DNA of 64,000 nucleotides from Rouxiella chamberiensis (lineage in GTDB: Bacteria > Pseudomonadota > Gammaproteobacteria > Enterobacterales > Enterobacteriaceae): positions 1,364,001-1,428,000 of the forward strand of contig NZ_CP114058.1 of assembly GCF_026967475.1 (NCBI RefSeq), read 5' to 3'. Both the position numbers and the translations under genes were made by a program. Under the pieces are notes generated by a model. That model was not told where the DNA came from and did no database searches. It saw nothing but the letters and a program-made list of their open reading frames with translations. Below, piece by piece: positions 51,662 through 62,156 of this stretch. Position 1 is the first letter of the stretch. Every line of letters begins with the position of its first letter.

Positions 51662-51720
51662 GAGAGAGTGCCTAAAAAATATTGAAAACCAGTAACCTGA
51701 ATACTTATTTCCTGCCGGAA

Positions 51721-52161
51721 CTAAAGAATGAACGTCTCTTTGACTCGGCGCGAACGTTTAAAATAGGGCACTAAAAGTGCCGTCGCCAATAGCGGCCATA
51801 ACAGATTGCGCACGGCCAGATCGTCGGTTACGGGCGAGAAGGCAAAGGCCTTCACGGCAAGCAACACGGTCACCAGCAGCCAGATGATGTAGAGCTTGGG
51901 TAACGCCTTGTCTTTGCGACAAAATTGCCACAGTACGACGAGGGTAAAGAAGCCCATCGCGAGTGTCGTCACGACCGAAAAATACCACTGCAAGGTAAAT
52001 GCCTGCGAATTGGTGACCAGATATTCCCGCGATTCGGGCTTGAAAATCGCCATCGAATAGAGGAATAACATCAGGACCACACTGAGCAAGTTGACAATCA
52101 GGTAAGCCATCGGAGCCAGTAACCAGCCACCGATACGCTGAGCGCCATACGTTTGCGACAT
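51721..52161 (-). CDS. ydgK: YdgK-like DUF2569 membrane protein
   Basis: A 146-residue protein with four predicted membrane helices ([85 protein letters not shown]). The IGGWL start and overall length fit the DUF2569 family. It lies directly upstream of rsxA, the position of ydgK in E. coli. Function is unknown. In E. coli cnu and blr come next on this side; here the 290 bases before araA hold neither. Confidence 0.85.
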   Translation of the reverse strand: MSQTYGAQRIGGWLLAPMAYLIVNLLSVVLMLFLYSMAIFKPESREYLVTNSQAFTLQWYFSVVTTLAMGFFTLVVLWQFCRKDKALPKLYIIWLLVTVLLAVKAFAFSPVTDDLAVRNLLWPLLATALLVPYFKRSRRVKETFIL

Positions 52162-52451
52162 AAAAAACCTTATTCAATCAAGTTGATGACAATCCGGCGC
52201 AGTCTAAAAACGAGAAACCCTGCACAACCTGGCGGATTTGGACATTCAAGGCGCGATAGCTTAACGCGTGAAAGGATTCGTCGCTATCGTGATCATGTGA
52301 TTGGGGTGCAACAGCGTAAAAATTATCACTTTTTGCCTGTTGGCAGGGCGAGGATGGCGCAGGAATAATCAATTCGTGGAGAGGAAGGATGAAACCCGGG
52401 GCAGAAAACGGCGCCGCGCCGGGTTTCAAGACAAAGTTAATACGAGTTTAA

Positions 52452-53958
52452 TCAGTTGGCGCACAGCTTGTAATAGACTTCGTTCCAGCGCAGCGCATCC
52501 TTGAACGCGGGCAGGGTCGTGTCATTGTCAATCACCAGCATTTCGATGTTATGCAACTCGGCATAGAGACGTAGATAGTCGATATCCAGCGCCTGCGAGA
52601 ACACCGTATGGTGCGCACCGCCGCCCAGAATCCAGGCTTCGGCCGCGGTTGCCAACGACGGCTGCGCCTTCCAGATTGCGCGGGCGACCGGCAGCTTCGG
52701 CAACGGTTTCGGCTGCTCGATGGTATCAACCAGATTCACCAGCAGGCGGAAACGGTCCCCCATATCAATGACAGAGGCATTCACCGCCGGACCTGCCGGT
52801 ACGGAGAAGATAAGGCGCGCGGGATCCGCCTTGCCGCCTATGCCAAGGAACTGCGCATCGAGTACCGGTTTTTGCGAAGTAGCGATACTCGGGCAGACTT
52901 CAAGCATATGCGAGCCGACCACCAAATCGTTGCCTGCCTCGAAGTTATAGGTGTAATCCTCCATAAAGGAAGTGCCGCCCTGCAATCCGCTCGCCATTAC
53001 TTTCAGGATGCGCAGCAGGGCCGCCGTTTTCCAGTCACCTTCACCGCCGAAACCATAGCCTTTCTGCATCAGTCGCTGTACTGCAAGACCCGGCAGCTGC
53101 TTGATGCCATAGAGGTTCTCGAAGTTGGTGGTGAAGGCTTTGAATCCGCCCTGGTTCGAGGAAGCGGGTCATGCCAAGTTCGATACGGGCGGCGTCGATC
53201 AGGTTTTCGCGCTTGTCGCCGTGCAGTTTAACTGCGTCGGTCAACTGGTAGGTGGCTTCATACTCTTCAATCAAGGTATCGACATCGCCACGGCTCACTT
53301 CGTCGATGACCGCCGCCAAATCGCCAACGCCATAGGCACTCACGGTGTAGCCAAACTTCATCTGTGCCGCGACTTTGTCCCCTTCGGTGACGGCGACTTC
53401 TCGCATATTGTCGCCGAAACGGGCCAGTTTCAGCTGCTGGCCTTCATTTTTCGCGGCGGCAACGCGCATCCACTGGGCGATACGGCGATGACTCTCTTTA
53501 TCTTCCCAATGCCCTGTCACCACGGCGTGCTGCTGGCGCATCCGCGCGCCGATAAAGCCGAATTCGCGGCCGCCGTGCGCGGTCTGGTTAAGATTCATGA
53601 AGTCCATGTCCATGGTGTCCCACGGAATGGTGGCATTGAACTGGGTATGAAACTGCATCAGCGGCTTGTGCAGAATGCTGAGTCCGGCGATCCACATTTT
53701 CGCCGGAGAGAAGGTGTGCAGCCAGGTTATCAACCCGATACAGTCTTTGTTGTAGTTGGCATCGCGACACAGGGCCGTGATTTCGTCGGGACTGGTGGCC
53801 AGCGGTTTCAACACCAGCTTAACGGGCAGCCCTGCTGAATGGTTCAGGCCCTGTACCACGTTTTCGGCATTCTCTTTTACCTGACGCAGCGTCTCTGCGC
53901 CGTAAAGATTTTGACTGCCGATAACAAACCAGACTTCGAGTTGTTTGAATGCGTCCAT
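52452..53958 (-). CDS. araA: L-arabinose isomerase, apparent frameshift
   Basis: Converts L-arabinose to L-ribulose in the cytoplasm. The N-terminus is [20 protein letters not shown], followed by [15 protein letters not shown], and the C-terminal half begins [22 protein letters not shown] and contains [13 protein letters not shown]. Catalytic Glu in GGEGDW and in FMEDYTYNF and the paired His are present. At about 53157 an extra C (GAACCAGGGC instead of GAACAGGGC, minus strand) shifts the frame; removal restores [29 protein letters not shown]. The repaired length is 501 residues (E. coli 500). The start at 53958 follows AGGAG. No araD follows; the next gene is ydgK. Confidence 0.94.
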
Positions 53959-53997
53959 TTTATAACTCCTGAAAGTGCATGAAAAAGGTGAGGTGTC

Positions 53998-54013
53998 GCC
54001 GGGTCGCCCCGGC
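53998..54013 (-). other. Stem-loop between araB and araA
   Basis: GCCGGG pairs with CCCGGC around TCGC (plus-strand reading), in the 62 bases between the araB stop and the araA start. It has no following T run, so it is more likely an mRNA stabiliser or translational element than a terminator. Confidence 0.55.
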
Positions 54014-54020
54014 GCGGGAA

Positions 54021-55698
54021 TCAAGCGGGAACAGAGGCCGCAAACAACGGCTCGGAGGCCGCGCACCACTGCTGATAGCGTTCATACAACCGCTGGAACT
54101 GCGCAGCGCGTTCGGGATCCGGCAGCAGGGTCTGTTCAATCTGGCAGGCCATCGACTGCTGGGCTTCGGGAATGGTGGCGAACTCTCCGGCGGCGCAGGC
54201 GGCAAAGATGGCGGCACCCAGCGCACAGCACTGATCCGACGCGACAATTTGCAGCGGACGGTTCATCACATCGGCGCACACCTGCATGATGACCGGCGAT
54301 TTCCGTGCAATACCGCCAAGCGTCAGCACGTTTTCGACCGGAATATCCTGTTGCTCGAAGCATTCCATGATGGCGCGTGCGCCAAAGGCGGTGGCTGCAA
54401 TAAAACCGCCAAACAGTTCAGGCGCCTGCGTGCCCAGATTGATGTCGGTGATAACGCCTTTCAGTCGCTGATTGGCAAACGGCGTCCGGCGACCGTTGAA
54501 CCAGTCCAGAACCAGCGGCAGGCTGTCGAGGGTCGGATTGGCGGCCCATGCGGTGGTCAAATCGGCCAGCAGCGTCTTTTTCATCACTGTAATCTGGGGT
54601 TTCAGCTCGGGATGCGCCTTGGCGAGTTGCCCAAGCGGCCAGCCGAGCAGTTGGCTGAACCAGGCGTACATATCGCCGAACGCGGATTGTCCCGCTTCCA
54701 TGCCGACCATGTCGGGCACCACACTGCCGTCGACCTGTCCGCAAATCCCGGCTATCGCGCGTTCGCCTACGCGCGCCTTGTCGGCTATCAGGATGTCGCA
54801 GGTTGAGGTGCCAATCACCTTGACCAGCGTATAAGGCTGCGCACCCGCGCCGACCGCGCCCATATGGCAGTCAAATGCGCCGCCCGAAATTACCACGCTT
54901 TGCGGTAAACCAAGACGCTGCGCCCATTCTGCGCTGAGCGTCCCCACGGGCTTCTCGGCGGTTTGGGTGTCGATAAACAGAGGATAAGGCAGATCTTCGA
55001 CCAGATACGGGTCCAGTGCGGCAAAAAATTCGCGTGGCGGGAACCCCCCAGGAAGGATGCCACAGCATCTTGTGACCCGTGCTGCACCGCCCGCGCGCCA
55101 TCTGCGAAGGGGCGAGGGTGTCGGAAAGCAGGGCGGGCACCCAGTCACAGAGTTCCACCCAGGAGGCGGCGGCCTCGCGCACCGCGCTGTCTTGACGCGA
55201 TACATGCAGAATCTTGGCCCAGAACCACTCCGAGGAGTAAACGCCGCCGATATAGCGGGTGTAATCCGCAAAATGACCGCTGCGGCACAGGTGGTTTATC
55301 TCTTCGGCCTCGGCTATTGCGGTGTGATCTTTCCATAACACGAACATGGCGTTTGGATTGCCGGCAAATTCAGGCAGCAGCGCCAGCACTCGACCCTGCG
55401 CATCCACCGGCGCGGGCGTCGAACCGGTGGAATCTACGCCGATACCCACAATCTTTGCGCTGAGTTCCGGCCCCAGTCGCGCCACCAGATTGACGATGGC
55501 GCTTTCCATCGCCTCGATATAGTCGAGGGGGTGATGGCGAAACTGGTTTTTTGCGGCATGACAATACAAGCCTTCCTGCCAGCGAGGGTAATACACCACA
55601 TCCGTATCTATCTCTTTACCGCTGTGACAATCCACGGCCAGAACCCGCACCGAGTCGCTACCAAAATCCAGACCAAGAGCAATCGCGCCTTGCGCCAT
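54021..55698 (-). CDS. araB: L-ribulokinase, apparent frameshift
   Basis: Phosphorylates L-ribulose with ATP. It is an FGGY-family kinase: [17 protein letters not shown] at the N-terminus, [53 protein letters not shown] and [19 protein letters not shown]. The frame breaks at 55044-55049, a run of six G (minus strand). Either one G is extra ([10 protein letters not shown], 558 residues) or two are missing ([11 protein letters not shown], 559 residues); E. coli reads SWGGLPP. araA follows after 62 bases. The promoter lies in the 403-base gap shared with the divergent araF. Confidence 0.93.
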
Positions 55699-56101
55699 GG
55701 TTAATTCCCCCGAAGTTATAGGACCGCATCAGCCTGCAGGCGGCTGACTTTTGCTGTTGATAACCTTAAGAGAGGCATGACGGCGAGAGTGAGGAGGCAC
55801 CTGCTGGAAGTATGTACTTTCCTGCTCCGTATGAAAGATATGTGAAGCCGGTCATAAACTGGCTGCTTGGTTGAATTTGCTAAATATATGCACAGATTGG
55901 CTGCAATTTTAAATTGTGATAACGCTCTCCATATTCGTAAAAAATTCCGGTTAAAACTTATCTCGTCTTATCTCAATCCGTTAATGAATTCCCCTACAGC
56001 GTGGTTTATTAGCGGTTTTTTTCGACACGATCCTTACTGATAACGTTTTCATGCCTGTAGGAATAACTGCGGGTAACAACAATAAAAAGTCGGAGAGCAT
56101 C
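55699..56101. promoter_or_regulatory. Divergent araBA-araFGH control region
   Basis: This 403-base gap holds no gene. A good CRP site is TGTGA-AGCCGG-TCATA (55841-55856). Possible AraC half-sites, all weak, are the TCCATA-ending string at 55917-55933, TAGCGG plus a T tract at 56010-56027 (one base longer than consensus) and TGATAACG near 56037. AraC with cAMP-CRP control of both operons is expected from the E. coli system. Confidence 0.6.
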
Positions 56102-57094
56102 ATGCATAAATTCACTAAGGCGCTGGCAGCGGTTGGACTGGCGGCCGTTATGTCACATTCGGCTATGGCAGCAGATTCCATGAAGCTGGGATTTCTGGTC
56201 AAGCAGCCGGAGGAGCCGTGGTTCCAGACAGAATGGAAGTTTGCCGATAAAGCCGGGAAAGATCTCAACTTCCAGGTCATCAAGATTGCCGTGCCCGACG
56301 GTGAAAAAACGCTGAACGCTATCGACAGTCTGGCGGCCAACGGCGCGAAAGGCTTTGTTATCTGTACGCCCGACCCGCGACTGGGGCCGGCCATCATGGC
56401 CAAGGCGCGCAGTTACGACCTGAAAGTTATCGCCGTGGATGACCAGTTTGTGAATGCCAAGGGTAAACCGATGGAAGACGTGCCGCTGGTCATGATGGCG
56501 GCCAGCAAAATCGGCGAACGCCAGGGACAGGAGCTGTACAAAGAGATGCAGAAACGCGGCTGGAATGTGGCCGACACGGGCGTGATGGCGATTACCGCCG
56601 ATGAGCTGGACACCGCGCGCCGCCGCACGACAGGCTCGATGGACGCGCTGAAAGCCGCCGGTTTCCCGGCCGCGCAAATCTTCAAGGTGCCGACCAAATC
56701 CAATGACATTCCGGGTGCACTCGACGCAGGCAACTCACTGCTGGTGCAGCATCCCAAAGTGAAAAACTGGCTGATTCTGGGCATGAATGACAACACCGTG
56801 CTCGGCGGCGTGCGTGCCACCGAAGGTCAGGGCTTCAAGGCGGCCAATGTGATTGGTATCGGCATCAACGGCGTCGATGCGGTCAACGAACTGTCGAAAA
56901 ACGAACAGACCGGTTTCTATGGCTCGCTGCTGCCAAGCCCGGACGTACATGGCTATAAAAGTATTCAGATGCTGAATGACTGGGTGAACAAAGGCGTCGA
57001 GCCGCCGAAATTCACGGAAGTCACCGATGTGGTGCTTATCACGCGCGACAACTTCAAGACCGAGCTCGATAAAAAAGGGCTGGGCGGCAAATAG
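56102..57094 (+). CDS. araF: L-arabinose-binding periplasmic protein
   Basis: A 330-residue secreted binding protein for L-arabinose. A Sec signal (KALAAVGLAAVMSHSAMAA) precedes mature KLGFLVKQPEEPWFQTEWKFADKAGKDL, which matches E. coli AraF closely, as do FVICTPDPRLGPAI and MNDNTVLGGVRATEGQGF. The start at 56102 has GGAG nearby; an upstream ATG at 56051 would spoil the signal peptide. It is first in the araFGH operon and is followed by a stem-loop. Confidence 0.94.
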   Translation: MHKFTKALAAVGLAAVMSHSAMAADSMKLGFLVKQPEEPWFQTEWKFADKAGKDLNFQVIKIAVPDGEKTLNAIDSLAANGAKGFVICTPDPRLGPAIMAKARSYDLKVIAVDDQFVNAKGKPMEDVPLVMMAASKIGERQGQELYKEMQKRGWNVADTGVMAITADELDTARRRTTGSMDALKAAGFPAAQIFKVPTKSNDIPGALDAGNSLLVQHPKVKNWLILGMNDNTVLGGVRATEGQGFKAANVIGIGINGVDAVNELSKNEQTGFYGSLLPSPDVHGYKSIQMLNDWVNKGVEPPKFTEVTDVVLITRDNFKTELDKKGLGGK

Positions 57095-57100
57095 TCTGAT

Positions 57101-57126
57101 GGATACGCGCATTCACTGGCGTATCC
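57101..57126 (+). other. Stem-loop between araF and araG
   Basis: GGATACGC pairs with GCGTATCC around a ten-base loop just after the araF stop. Such intercistronic hairpins usually protect the binding-protein mRNA and lower expression of the downstream ATPase. Confidence 0.65.
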
Positions 57127-57153
57127 CCTGTCATTAGATAAAGGGTTACCGCT

Positions 57154-58719
57154 ATGTCTTCGCTCTCTTTAACATCGTCAGCCGCGCTCAATCCGTCGCT
57201 GGACACGTTCGATACCCGCCAGCCCTACCTGACGTTTGACGGGATAGGCAAGACCTTTCCCGGCGTCAAGGCGCTGGATGGCATCAGCTTTGACTGCTAC
57301 GCCGGACAGATCCACGCCCTGATGGGGGAAAACGGCGCGGGGAAATCCACGTTGCTGAAAATCCTGAGCGGTTTCTACAGTCCGACCCAGGGGCAGATTC
57401 TCATCAAGGGTCAGCCGGTGAATTTTGTCCATACCACCGATGCGCTGGATGCAGGCGTCGCCATTATCTATCAGGAACTGCATCTGGTGCCGGAAATGAC
57501 GGTGGCGGAAAACATCTATCTGGGGCAGTTGCCGAGCCGTCGCGGTTGGGTTAATCGCAAACTGCTGCGCTATGAGGCCAAGTTGCAGCTTGAGCATCTG
57601 GGGCTGGATATCGACCCCGACACGCCGCTCAAGTATCTCTCGATTGGGCAATGGCAGATGGTGGAGATTGCCAAGGCGCTGGCGCGCAATGCCAAGGTGA
57701 TTGCCTTTGACGAACCTACAAGCTCACTCTCGGCCCGTGAAATCGAGCAGCTGTTTCGAGTGATTCGCGAACTGCGCTCCGAGGGGCGCGTCATCTTGTA
57801 TGTTTCACACCGCATGGAAGAGATTTTTGCGCTGAGCGATGCCATTACCGTGTTCAAGGATGGTCGCTATGTCAGGACATTCAAAGACATGCAGCAGGTT
57901 AACCACGACATTCTGGTGCAGGCGATGGTCGGGCGCAATCTCGGCGATGTGTACGGCTATCAGCCGCGTCCACACGGAGAGGTACGCCTCGAACTTGATG
58001 CGGTCAAGGCACCGGGGGTGAAAACGCCTATCAGCCTGACGGTGCGGCAGGGTGAAATCGTCGGGTTGTTCGGACTGGTCGGCGCCGGGCGCAGCGAACT
58101 GATGAAAGGGCTGTTTGGCGGCACTAAAATCACCTCGGGGCGCGTTCTGCTGGACGGTAAAACGCTGAACATCACCACGCCCATCGACGCGATTCGCCAG
58201 GGCATCATGCTTTGCCCTGAAGACCGCAAGGCTGACGGCATCATTCCCGTGCACTCGGTACGCGACAATATCAACATCAGCGCGCGCCGCAAAAGCCTCA
58301 AGGCCGGTTGCCTTATCAACAATCACTGGGAGGCAATCAATGCCAGCAAACAAATTACGGCGCTCAACATCAAAACGCCCGGTCCTGAACAGTTAATTAT
58401 GAATCTGTCGGGCGGCAACCAGCAGAAGGCGATTCTCGGCCGCTGGCTGTCGGAAGAGATGAAGGTCATTTTGCTCGATGAACCGACGCGGGGTATCGAC
58501 GTCGGCGCGAAGCACGAGATTTACAACGTCATTTATGCGCTGGCAAAACAGGGGATTGCGGTGCTGTTTGCCTCAAGCGATCTGCCTGAAGTGCTGGGAC
58601 TCGCCGACCGGATCCTGGTCATGCGCGAAGGCGAGATAACCGGCGAACTGACGCATGACGACGCCACAGAAGAAAAAGCCTTGGGGATGGCGATGCTGCG
58701 AACCCCGGAACTGACTTGA
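57154..58719 (+). CDS. araG: L-arabinose ABC transporter ATP-binding protein
   Basis: A 521-residue double ATPase. The first nucleotide-binding domain has Walker [25 protein letters not shown] as signature and [12 protein letters not shown] as Walker B. The second has the degenerate [11 protein letters not shown], signature [15 protein letters not shown] and [16 protein letters not shown]. This tandem arrangement is standard for sugar ATPases of the AraG/RbsA group. A short N-terminal extension precedes the first domain ([13 protein letters not shown]). Confidence 0.94.
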   Translation: MSSLSLTSSAALNPSLDTFDTRQPYLTFDGIGKTFPGVKALDGISFDCYAGQIHALMGENGAGKSTLLKILSGFYSPTQGQILIKGQPVNFVHTTDALDAGVAIIYQELHLVPEMTVAENIYLGQLPSRRGWVNRKLLRYEAKLQLEHLGLDIDPDTPLKYLSIGQWQMVEIAKALARNAKVIAFDEPTSSLSAREIEQLFRVIRELRSEGRVILYVSHRMEEIFALSDAITVFKDGRYVRTFKDMQQVNHDILVQAMVGRNLGDVYGYQPRPHGEVRLELDAVKAPGVKTPISLTVRQGEIVGLFGLVGAGRSELMKGLFGGTKITSGRVLLDGKTLNITTPIDAIRQGIMLCPEDRKADGIIPVHSVRDNINISARRKSLKAGCLINNHWEAINASKQITALNIKTPGPEQLIMNLSGGNQQKAILGRWLSEEMKVILLDEPTRGIDVGAKHEIYNVIYALAKQGIAVLFASSDLPEVLGLADRILVMREGEITGELTHDDATEEKALGMAMLRTPELT

Positions 58720-58774
58720 TTGCCAACGCCAGCTTTTATTGCATGTTGACCTGTTAACTAATCCCACACCATTG

Positions 58775-58797
58775 CGGAGGCTGCCCCGGCGCCTCCG
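58775..58797 (+). other. Stem-loop between araG and araH
   Basis: CGGAGGC pairs with GCCTCCG around a nine-base loop, three bases before the AGGAG ribosome site of araH. It lacks a T run and may tune araH translation. Confidence 0.55.
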
Positions 58798-58812
58798 AGC
58801 AGGAGTTAAATG

Positions 58813-59817
58813 ATGTCCAGTATGACAACCAATTCAACCAAACCCGAGCAGCCGAATGCGGCCGCGCGCGGGGGCCAGAGCCTGATGCGTATCTGGGACA
58901 GCTACGGCATGCTGGTGGTATTCGCGGCGCTGTTCCTTGCCTGTACGCTGTTTGTGCCCAACTTCAGCTCGTTCATCAATATGAAAGGGCTGGGGCTGGC
59001 TATCTCAATGTCCGGCATGGTCGCCTGCGGCATGTTGTTCTGTCTGGCCTCGGGCGATTTTGACCTCTCCGTCGCCTCGGTGATTGCCTGTGCGGGGGTG
59101 ACCGCCGCGGTGGTCATCAATATGACCGAGAGCCTGTGGATTGGCGTAGGTGCCGGTCTGCTGCTTGGCATGCTTTCAGGGCTGGTCAACGGTTTCGTCA
59201 TCGCGAAACTGAAAATCAATGCGCTGATAACCACGCTTGCGACCATGCAGATTGTGCGCGGCCTCGCCTACATCATTTCCGACGGCAAGGCGGTCGGCAT
59301 TGAAGACGAGCGCTTCTTCGCGCTGGGTTACGCCAACTGGTTCGGCCTGCCTGCGCCCATCTGGATTACCGTAGGCTGCCTCATCGCCTTTGGTCTGCTG
59401 CTCAACAAAACCACCTTTGGCCGCAATACGCTGGCGATTGGTGGCAATGAAGAGGCCGCGCGACTCGCCGGTGTGCCGGTGGTGCGCACCAAAATCATCA
59501 TCTTCGTGCTCTCGGGGCTTGTATCTGCGGCAGCGGGGATCATTCTCGCTTCGCGTATGACCAGCGGCCAGCCGATGACCTCGCTGGGCTATGAGTTGAT
59601 CGTGATTTCGGCCTGCGTGCTTGGTGGCGTATCGCTCAAGGGCGGCATCGGCAAAATCTCCTATGTAGTGGCAGGGGTGCTGATTCTGGGAACGGTCGAG
59701 AATGCGATGAACCTGCTAAACATTTCGCCGTTCTCGCAGTACGTGGTGCGTGGGTTGATCCTGCTGGCGGCGGTGATTTTCGACCGCTACAAACAGAAGG
59801 CCAAACGCGCGGTGTAA
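58813..59817 (+). CDS. araH: L-arabinose ABC transporter permease
   Basis: A 334-residue inner-membrane permease with about eight to ten helices (YGMLVVFAALFLACTLFV; AISMSGMVACGMLFCLASGDFDLSVASVIACAGVTAAVVI; KLKINALITTLATMQIVRGLAYI). The conserved SGDFDLSVAS and NEEAARLAGVPV segments and the ending FDRYKQKAKRA match E. coli AraH (328 residues). ATG 58813 was preferred over 58810 because AGGAG is then seven bases upstream. It ends the araFGH operon. Confidence 0.93.
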   Translation: MSSMTTNSTKPEQPNAAARGGQSLMRIWDSYGMLVVFAALFLACTLFVPNFSSFINMKGLGLAISMSGMVACGMLFCLASGDFDLSVASVIACAGVTAAVVINMTESLWIGVGAGLLLGMLSGLVNGFVIAKLKINALITTLATMQIVRGLAYIISDGKAVGIEDERFFALGYANWFGLPAPIWITVGCLIAFGLLLNKTTFGRNTLAIGGNEEAARLAGVPVVRTKIIIFVLSGLVSAAAGIILASRMTSGQPMTSLGYELIVISACVLGGVSLKGGIGKISYVVAGVLILGTVENAMNLLNISPFSQYVVRGLILLAAVIFDRYKQKAKRAV

Positions 59818-59844
59818 ACGATTTCAGCGTCTGAATGACTCACG

Positions 59845-59888
59845 GGAAGGAAAAAAGTCCATAAAAGTGACTTTCCTTCACATTTTTT
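59845..59888 (+). terminator. Terminator after araH
   Basis: GGAAGGAAAAAAGTC pairs imperfectly with GACTTTCCTTC across a loop, followed by ACATTTTTT. It separates araFGH from araC. Confidence 0.65.
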
Positions 59889-59959
59889 AACACAAACGGG
59901 CAGTAATTTTATTGCCCGATAGAATGGTAGGACCCGACGTGATGATTTTAGGAGGCTCG

Positions 59960-60881
59960 ATGTATCACCGCATGATTCAGGACCAACAGTCCAACCCGCT
60001 GCTTCCGGGCTACAGTTTCAATGCCTATCTGGTAGCCGGTATGACGCCGATTCTGGCCGACGGTCCGCTTGATTTTTCAATCGACCGCCCTGGCGGAATG
60101 AAAGGCTACATCCTGAATCTGACCGTCAAGGGGCAGGGCAAAGTGTTTGATGGCGAAGACACTTTCTACTGCAATCCGGGCGATCTTCTGCTGTTTCCGC
60201 CCAAGGCGCGCCATCTTTACAGCCGTTCGGCCAACAGCGATTGCTGGTATCATCGCTGGGTCTATTTCCGCCCTCGCGCCTACTGGGCCGACTGGCTGGA
60301 GTGGCACAGCAAAACGCGGGAAGTGGGCCGACTCTCGTTACCGAACCAACACGCTGCTGCTGGAGTTTGATCGCCTGTTCGCCAACATCGAGCAGACACA
60401 AAAATCGGGGCGGCGATTTGGTGAAGAGTTAGGGATGAATCTGCTGGAGCGCCTGCTGTTGAGAGCGATGGAAGAAGACCCGCAAAGCCCGCAAAAAATC
60501 ATGGATCCGCGCGTCATCGAGGCCTGTCAGTTCATTACCGGTAATCTGGCGGGCGAGTTGCGCATTGACGAAGTGGCGCGCCATGTCTGTCTTTCTCCGT
60601 CGCGTCTTGCCCACCTTTTCCGTGAACAGGTGGGTATCAATATTCTGCGTTGGCGGGAAGATCAACGGGTTATACGCGCCAAACTGCTGCTGCAAACCAC
60701 TCAGGAATCGATAGCAACCATTGGCCGCGTAGTCGGTTATGACGATCAATTGTATTTCTCGCGGGTGTTCCGCAAACGCGTTGGCGTCAGCCCGAGCGAT
60801 TTTCGCCGCCGCAGTATCGAAATCAACTATCCGGCCAAGCCTTATCGCGAAAATGAAAACGCTGCCACTTACAGCTTTTAA
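59960..60881 (+). CDS. araC: Arabinose operon regulator AraC, apparent frameshift
   Basis: Arabinose-responsive activator/repressor. The N-terminal arm and sugar-binding domain read [58 protein letters not shown] and [14 protein letters not shown], close to E. coli AraC. The C-terminal double helix-turn-helix reads [28 protein letters not shown] and [29 protein letters not shown]. The frame breaks near 60343: CCGAACCAACACG should be CCGAACAACACG, giving [17 protein letters not shown]. The repaired length is 306 residues. The start at 59960 has AGGAGG upstream. Unlike in E. coli it is not next to araB but follows araH. Confidence 0.92.
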
Positions 60882-60990
60882 TGCCCGTAATTACGCATAA
60901 GAATAACTTGCGCCAAAGTCTGATTGATCTCGACCGGGCCATTTACGCTACACTAGGCAGCACGCTTACCACGAATTTAGGGATAAAAAG

Positions 60991-62034
60991 ATGACAGCTG
61001 CGCTTCGTGTTGGACTGATTGGCTACGGTTTTGCGAGTAAAACGTTTCATTCACCCCTGATTGCGGGAACGCCGGGACTCGAATTGGCCGTTGTTTCGAG
61101 CAGCGATGCCTCGAAAGTGAACGTCGATTGGCCATCGGTCAACGTCGTCGCCTCTCCCGAGGAAGTGTTCAACGATCCCTCGATTGATTTGGTGGTGATT
61201 CCTACCCCCAACACCACACACTTTTCGCTGGCGCAACAGGCGCTTGAAGCGGGTAAGCATGTCATTGTCGACAAGCCTTTTACCGTCACGCTGGGCGAGG
61301 CCCGATCTCTTGACATATTGGCCGAAGAGCAGGGAAAGCTGCTGTCGGTATTCCATAATCGCCGCTGGGATGCAGATTTCCTGACGCTAAAAGCGCTTAT
61401 CAAAGAGGGAACGCTCGGCGAGATTCTCTATTTCGAATCTCATTACGACCGTTTTCGTCCAGAAGTCAAAACGCGCTGGCGTGAAACGGCCGATCTCGGC
61501 AGTGGAATCTGGTACGACCTGGGTTCGCACCTGCTGGATCAGGCGCTGGAACTCTTTGGCGTGCCGGACAGCATTTACTCCGATCAGGCAAAATTGCGCC
61601 CCGGTGCGCAGGCAGTGGATTATTTCCATACCGTGCTGACCTACCCACGACGTCGCGTGGTGCTGCATTCCACCGTTTATGCCGCGGGTGAAACGCCGCG
61701 ATTCACTGTTCAAGGTGAAAAAGGCAGCTTTGTGAAGTTTGGTCTGGATCCTCAGGAAGACAGGCTGAAAGCAGGAGAACGTCTGCCGCAGCCCGATTGG
61801 GGTTATGATATGCGCGACGGCGTGGTTACGCTGCATCATGAAGATGTGATGGCCGAAAAAACGCTGCTTACTATTCCGGGGAATTATCCGGCTTACTATG
61901 CGGGCGTACGCGATGCCATTAATGGGCAAGGTAAAAACCCCGTGACAGCGTCACAGGCGATTAAAGTGATGGAGTTGATTGAGCTGGGCATCGAGTCTGC
62001 ACAGCAACAAAAAGCGCTGGCGGTGCCCAATTAA
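60991..62034 (+). CDS. ydgJ: Gfo/Idh/MocA-family oxidoreductase YdgJ
   Basis: A 347-residue NAD(P)-dependent dehydrogenase-like protein. The Rossmann start is RVGLIGYGFASKTFHSPLI; the conserved Lys-Pro pair is in HVIVDKPFTVTL; the C-terminal domain includes WRETADLGSGIWYDLGSHLLDQAL with the conserved His. It is convergent with add, the same pairing as in E. coli (add-ydgJ). The substrate is not known. Confidence 0.9.
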   Translation: MTAALRVGLIGYGFASKTFHSPLIAGTPGLELAVVSSSDASKVNVDWPSVNVVASPEEVFNDPSIDLVVIPTPNTTHFSLAQQALEAGKHVIVDKPFTVTLGEARSLDILAEEQGKLLSVFHNRRWDADFLTLKALIKEGTLGEILYFESHYDRFRPEVKTRWRETADLGSGIWYDLGSHLLDQALELFGVPDSIYSDQAKLRPGAQAVDYFHTVLTYPRRRVVLHSTVYAAGETPRFTVQGEKGSFVKFGLDPQEDRLKAGERLPQPDWGYDMRDGVVTLHHEDVMAEKTLLTIPGNYPAYYAGVRDAINGQGKNPVTASQAIKVMELIELGIESAQQQKALAVPN

Positions 62035-62113
62035 CGGCACTGTTCCTCATCCAGAATTGCACACCTTTATTGTGCAGCAATCGCTAGATAATCAATGCGT
62101 TGAACCTTAAAAG

Positions 62114-62140
62114 AAAGGCCGCTATCAGGCGGCCTTTTTG
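62114..62140. terminator. Bidirectional terminator between ydgJ and add
   Basis: AAAGGCCGC pairs with GCGGCCTTT around a six-base loop, with T runs on the plus strand and A residues on the other side. It lies between the convergent ydgJ and add genes. Confidence 0.9.
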
Positions 62141-62156
62141 TTTTTCAGTGGTGCAA

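Noticed and set aside
52162-52451. cnu (ydgT) or blr next to ydgK
   Set aside because: The only frame there (52178-52429, minus) has no resemblance to the 71-residue Cnu/Hha-type protein or to the short membrane peptide Blr.
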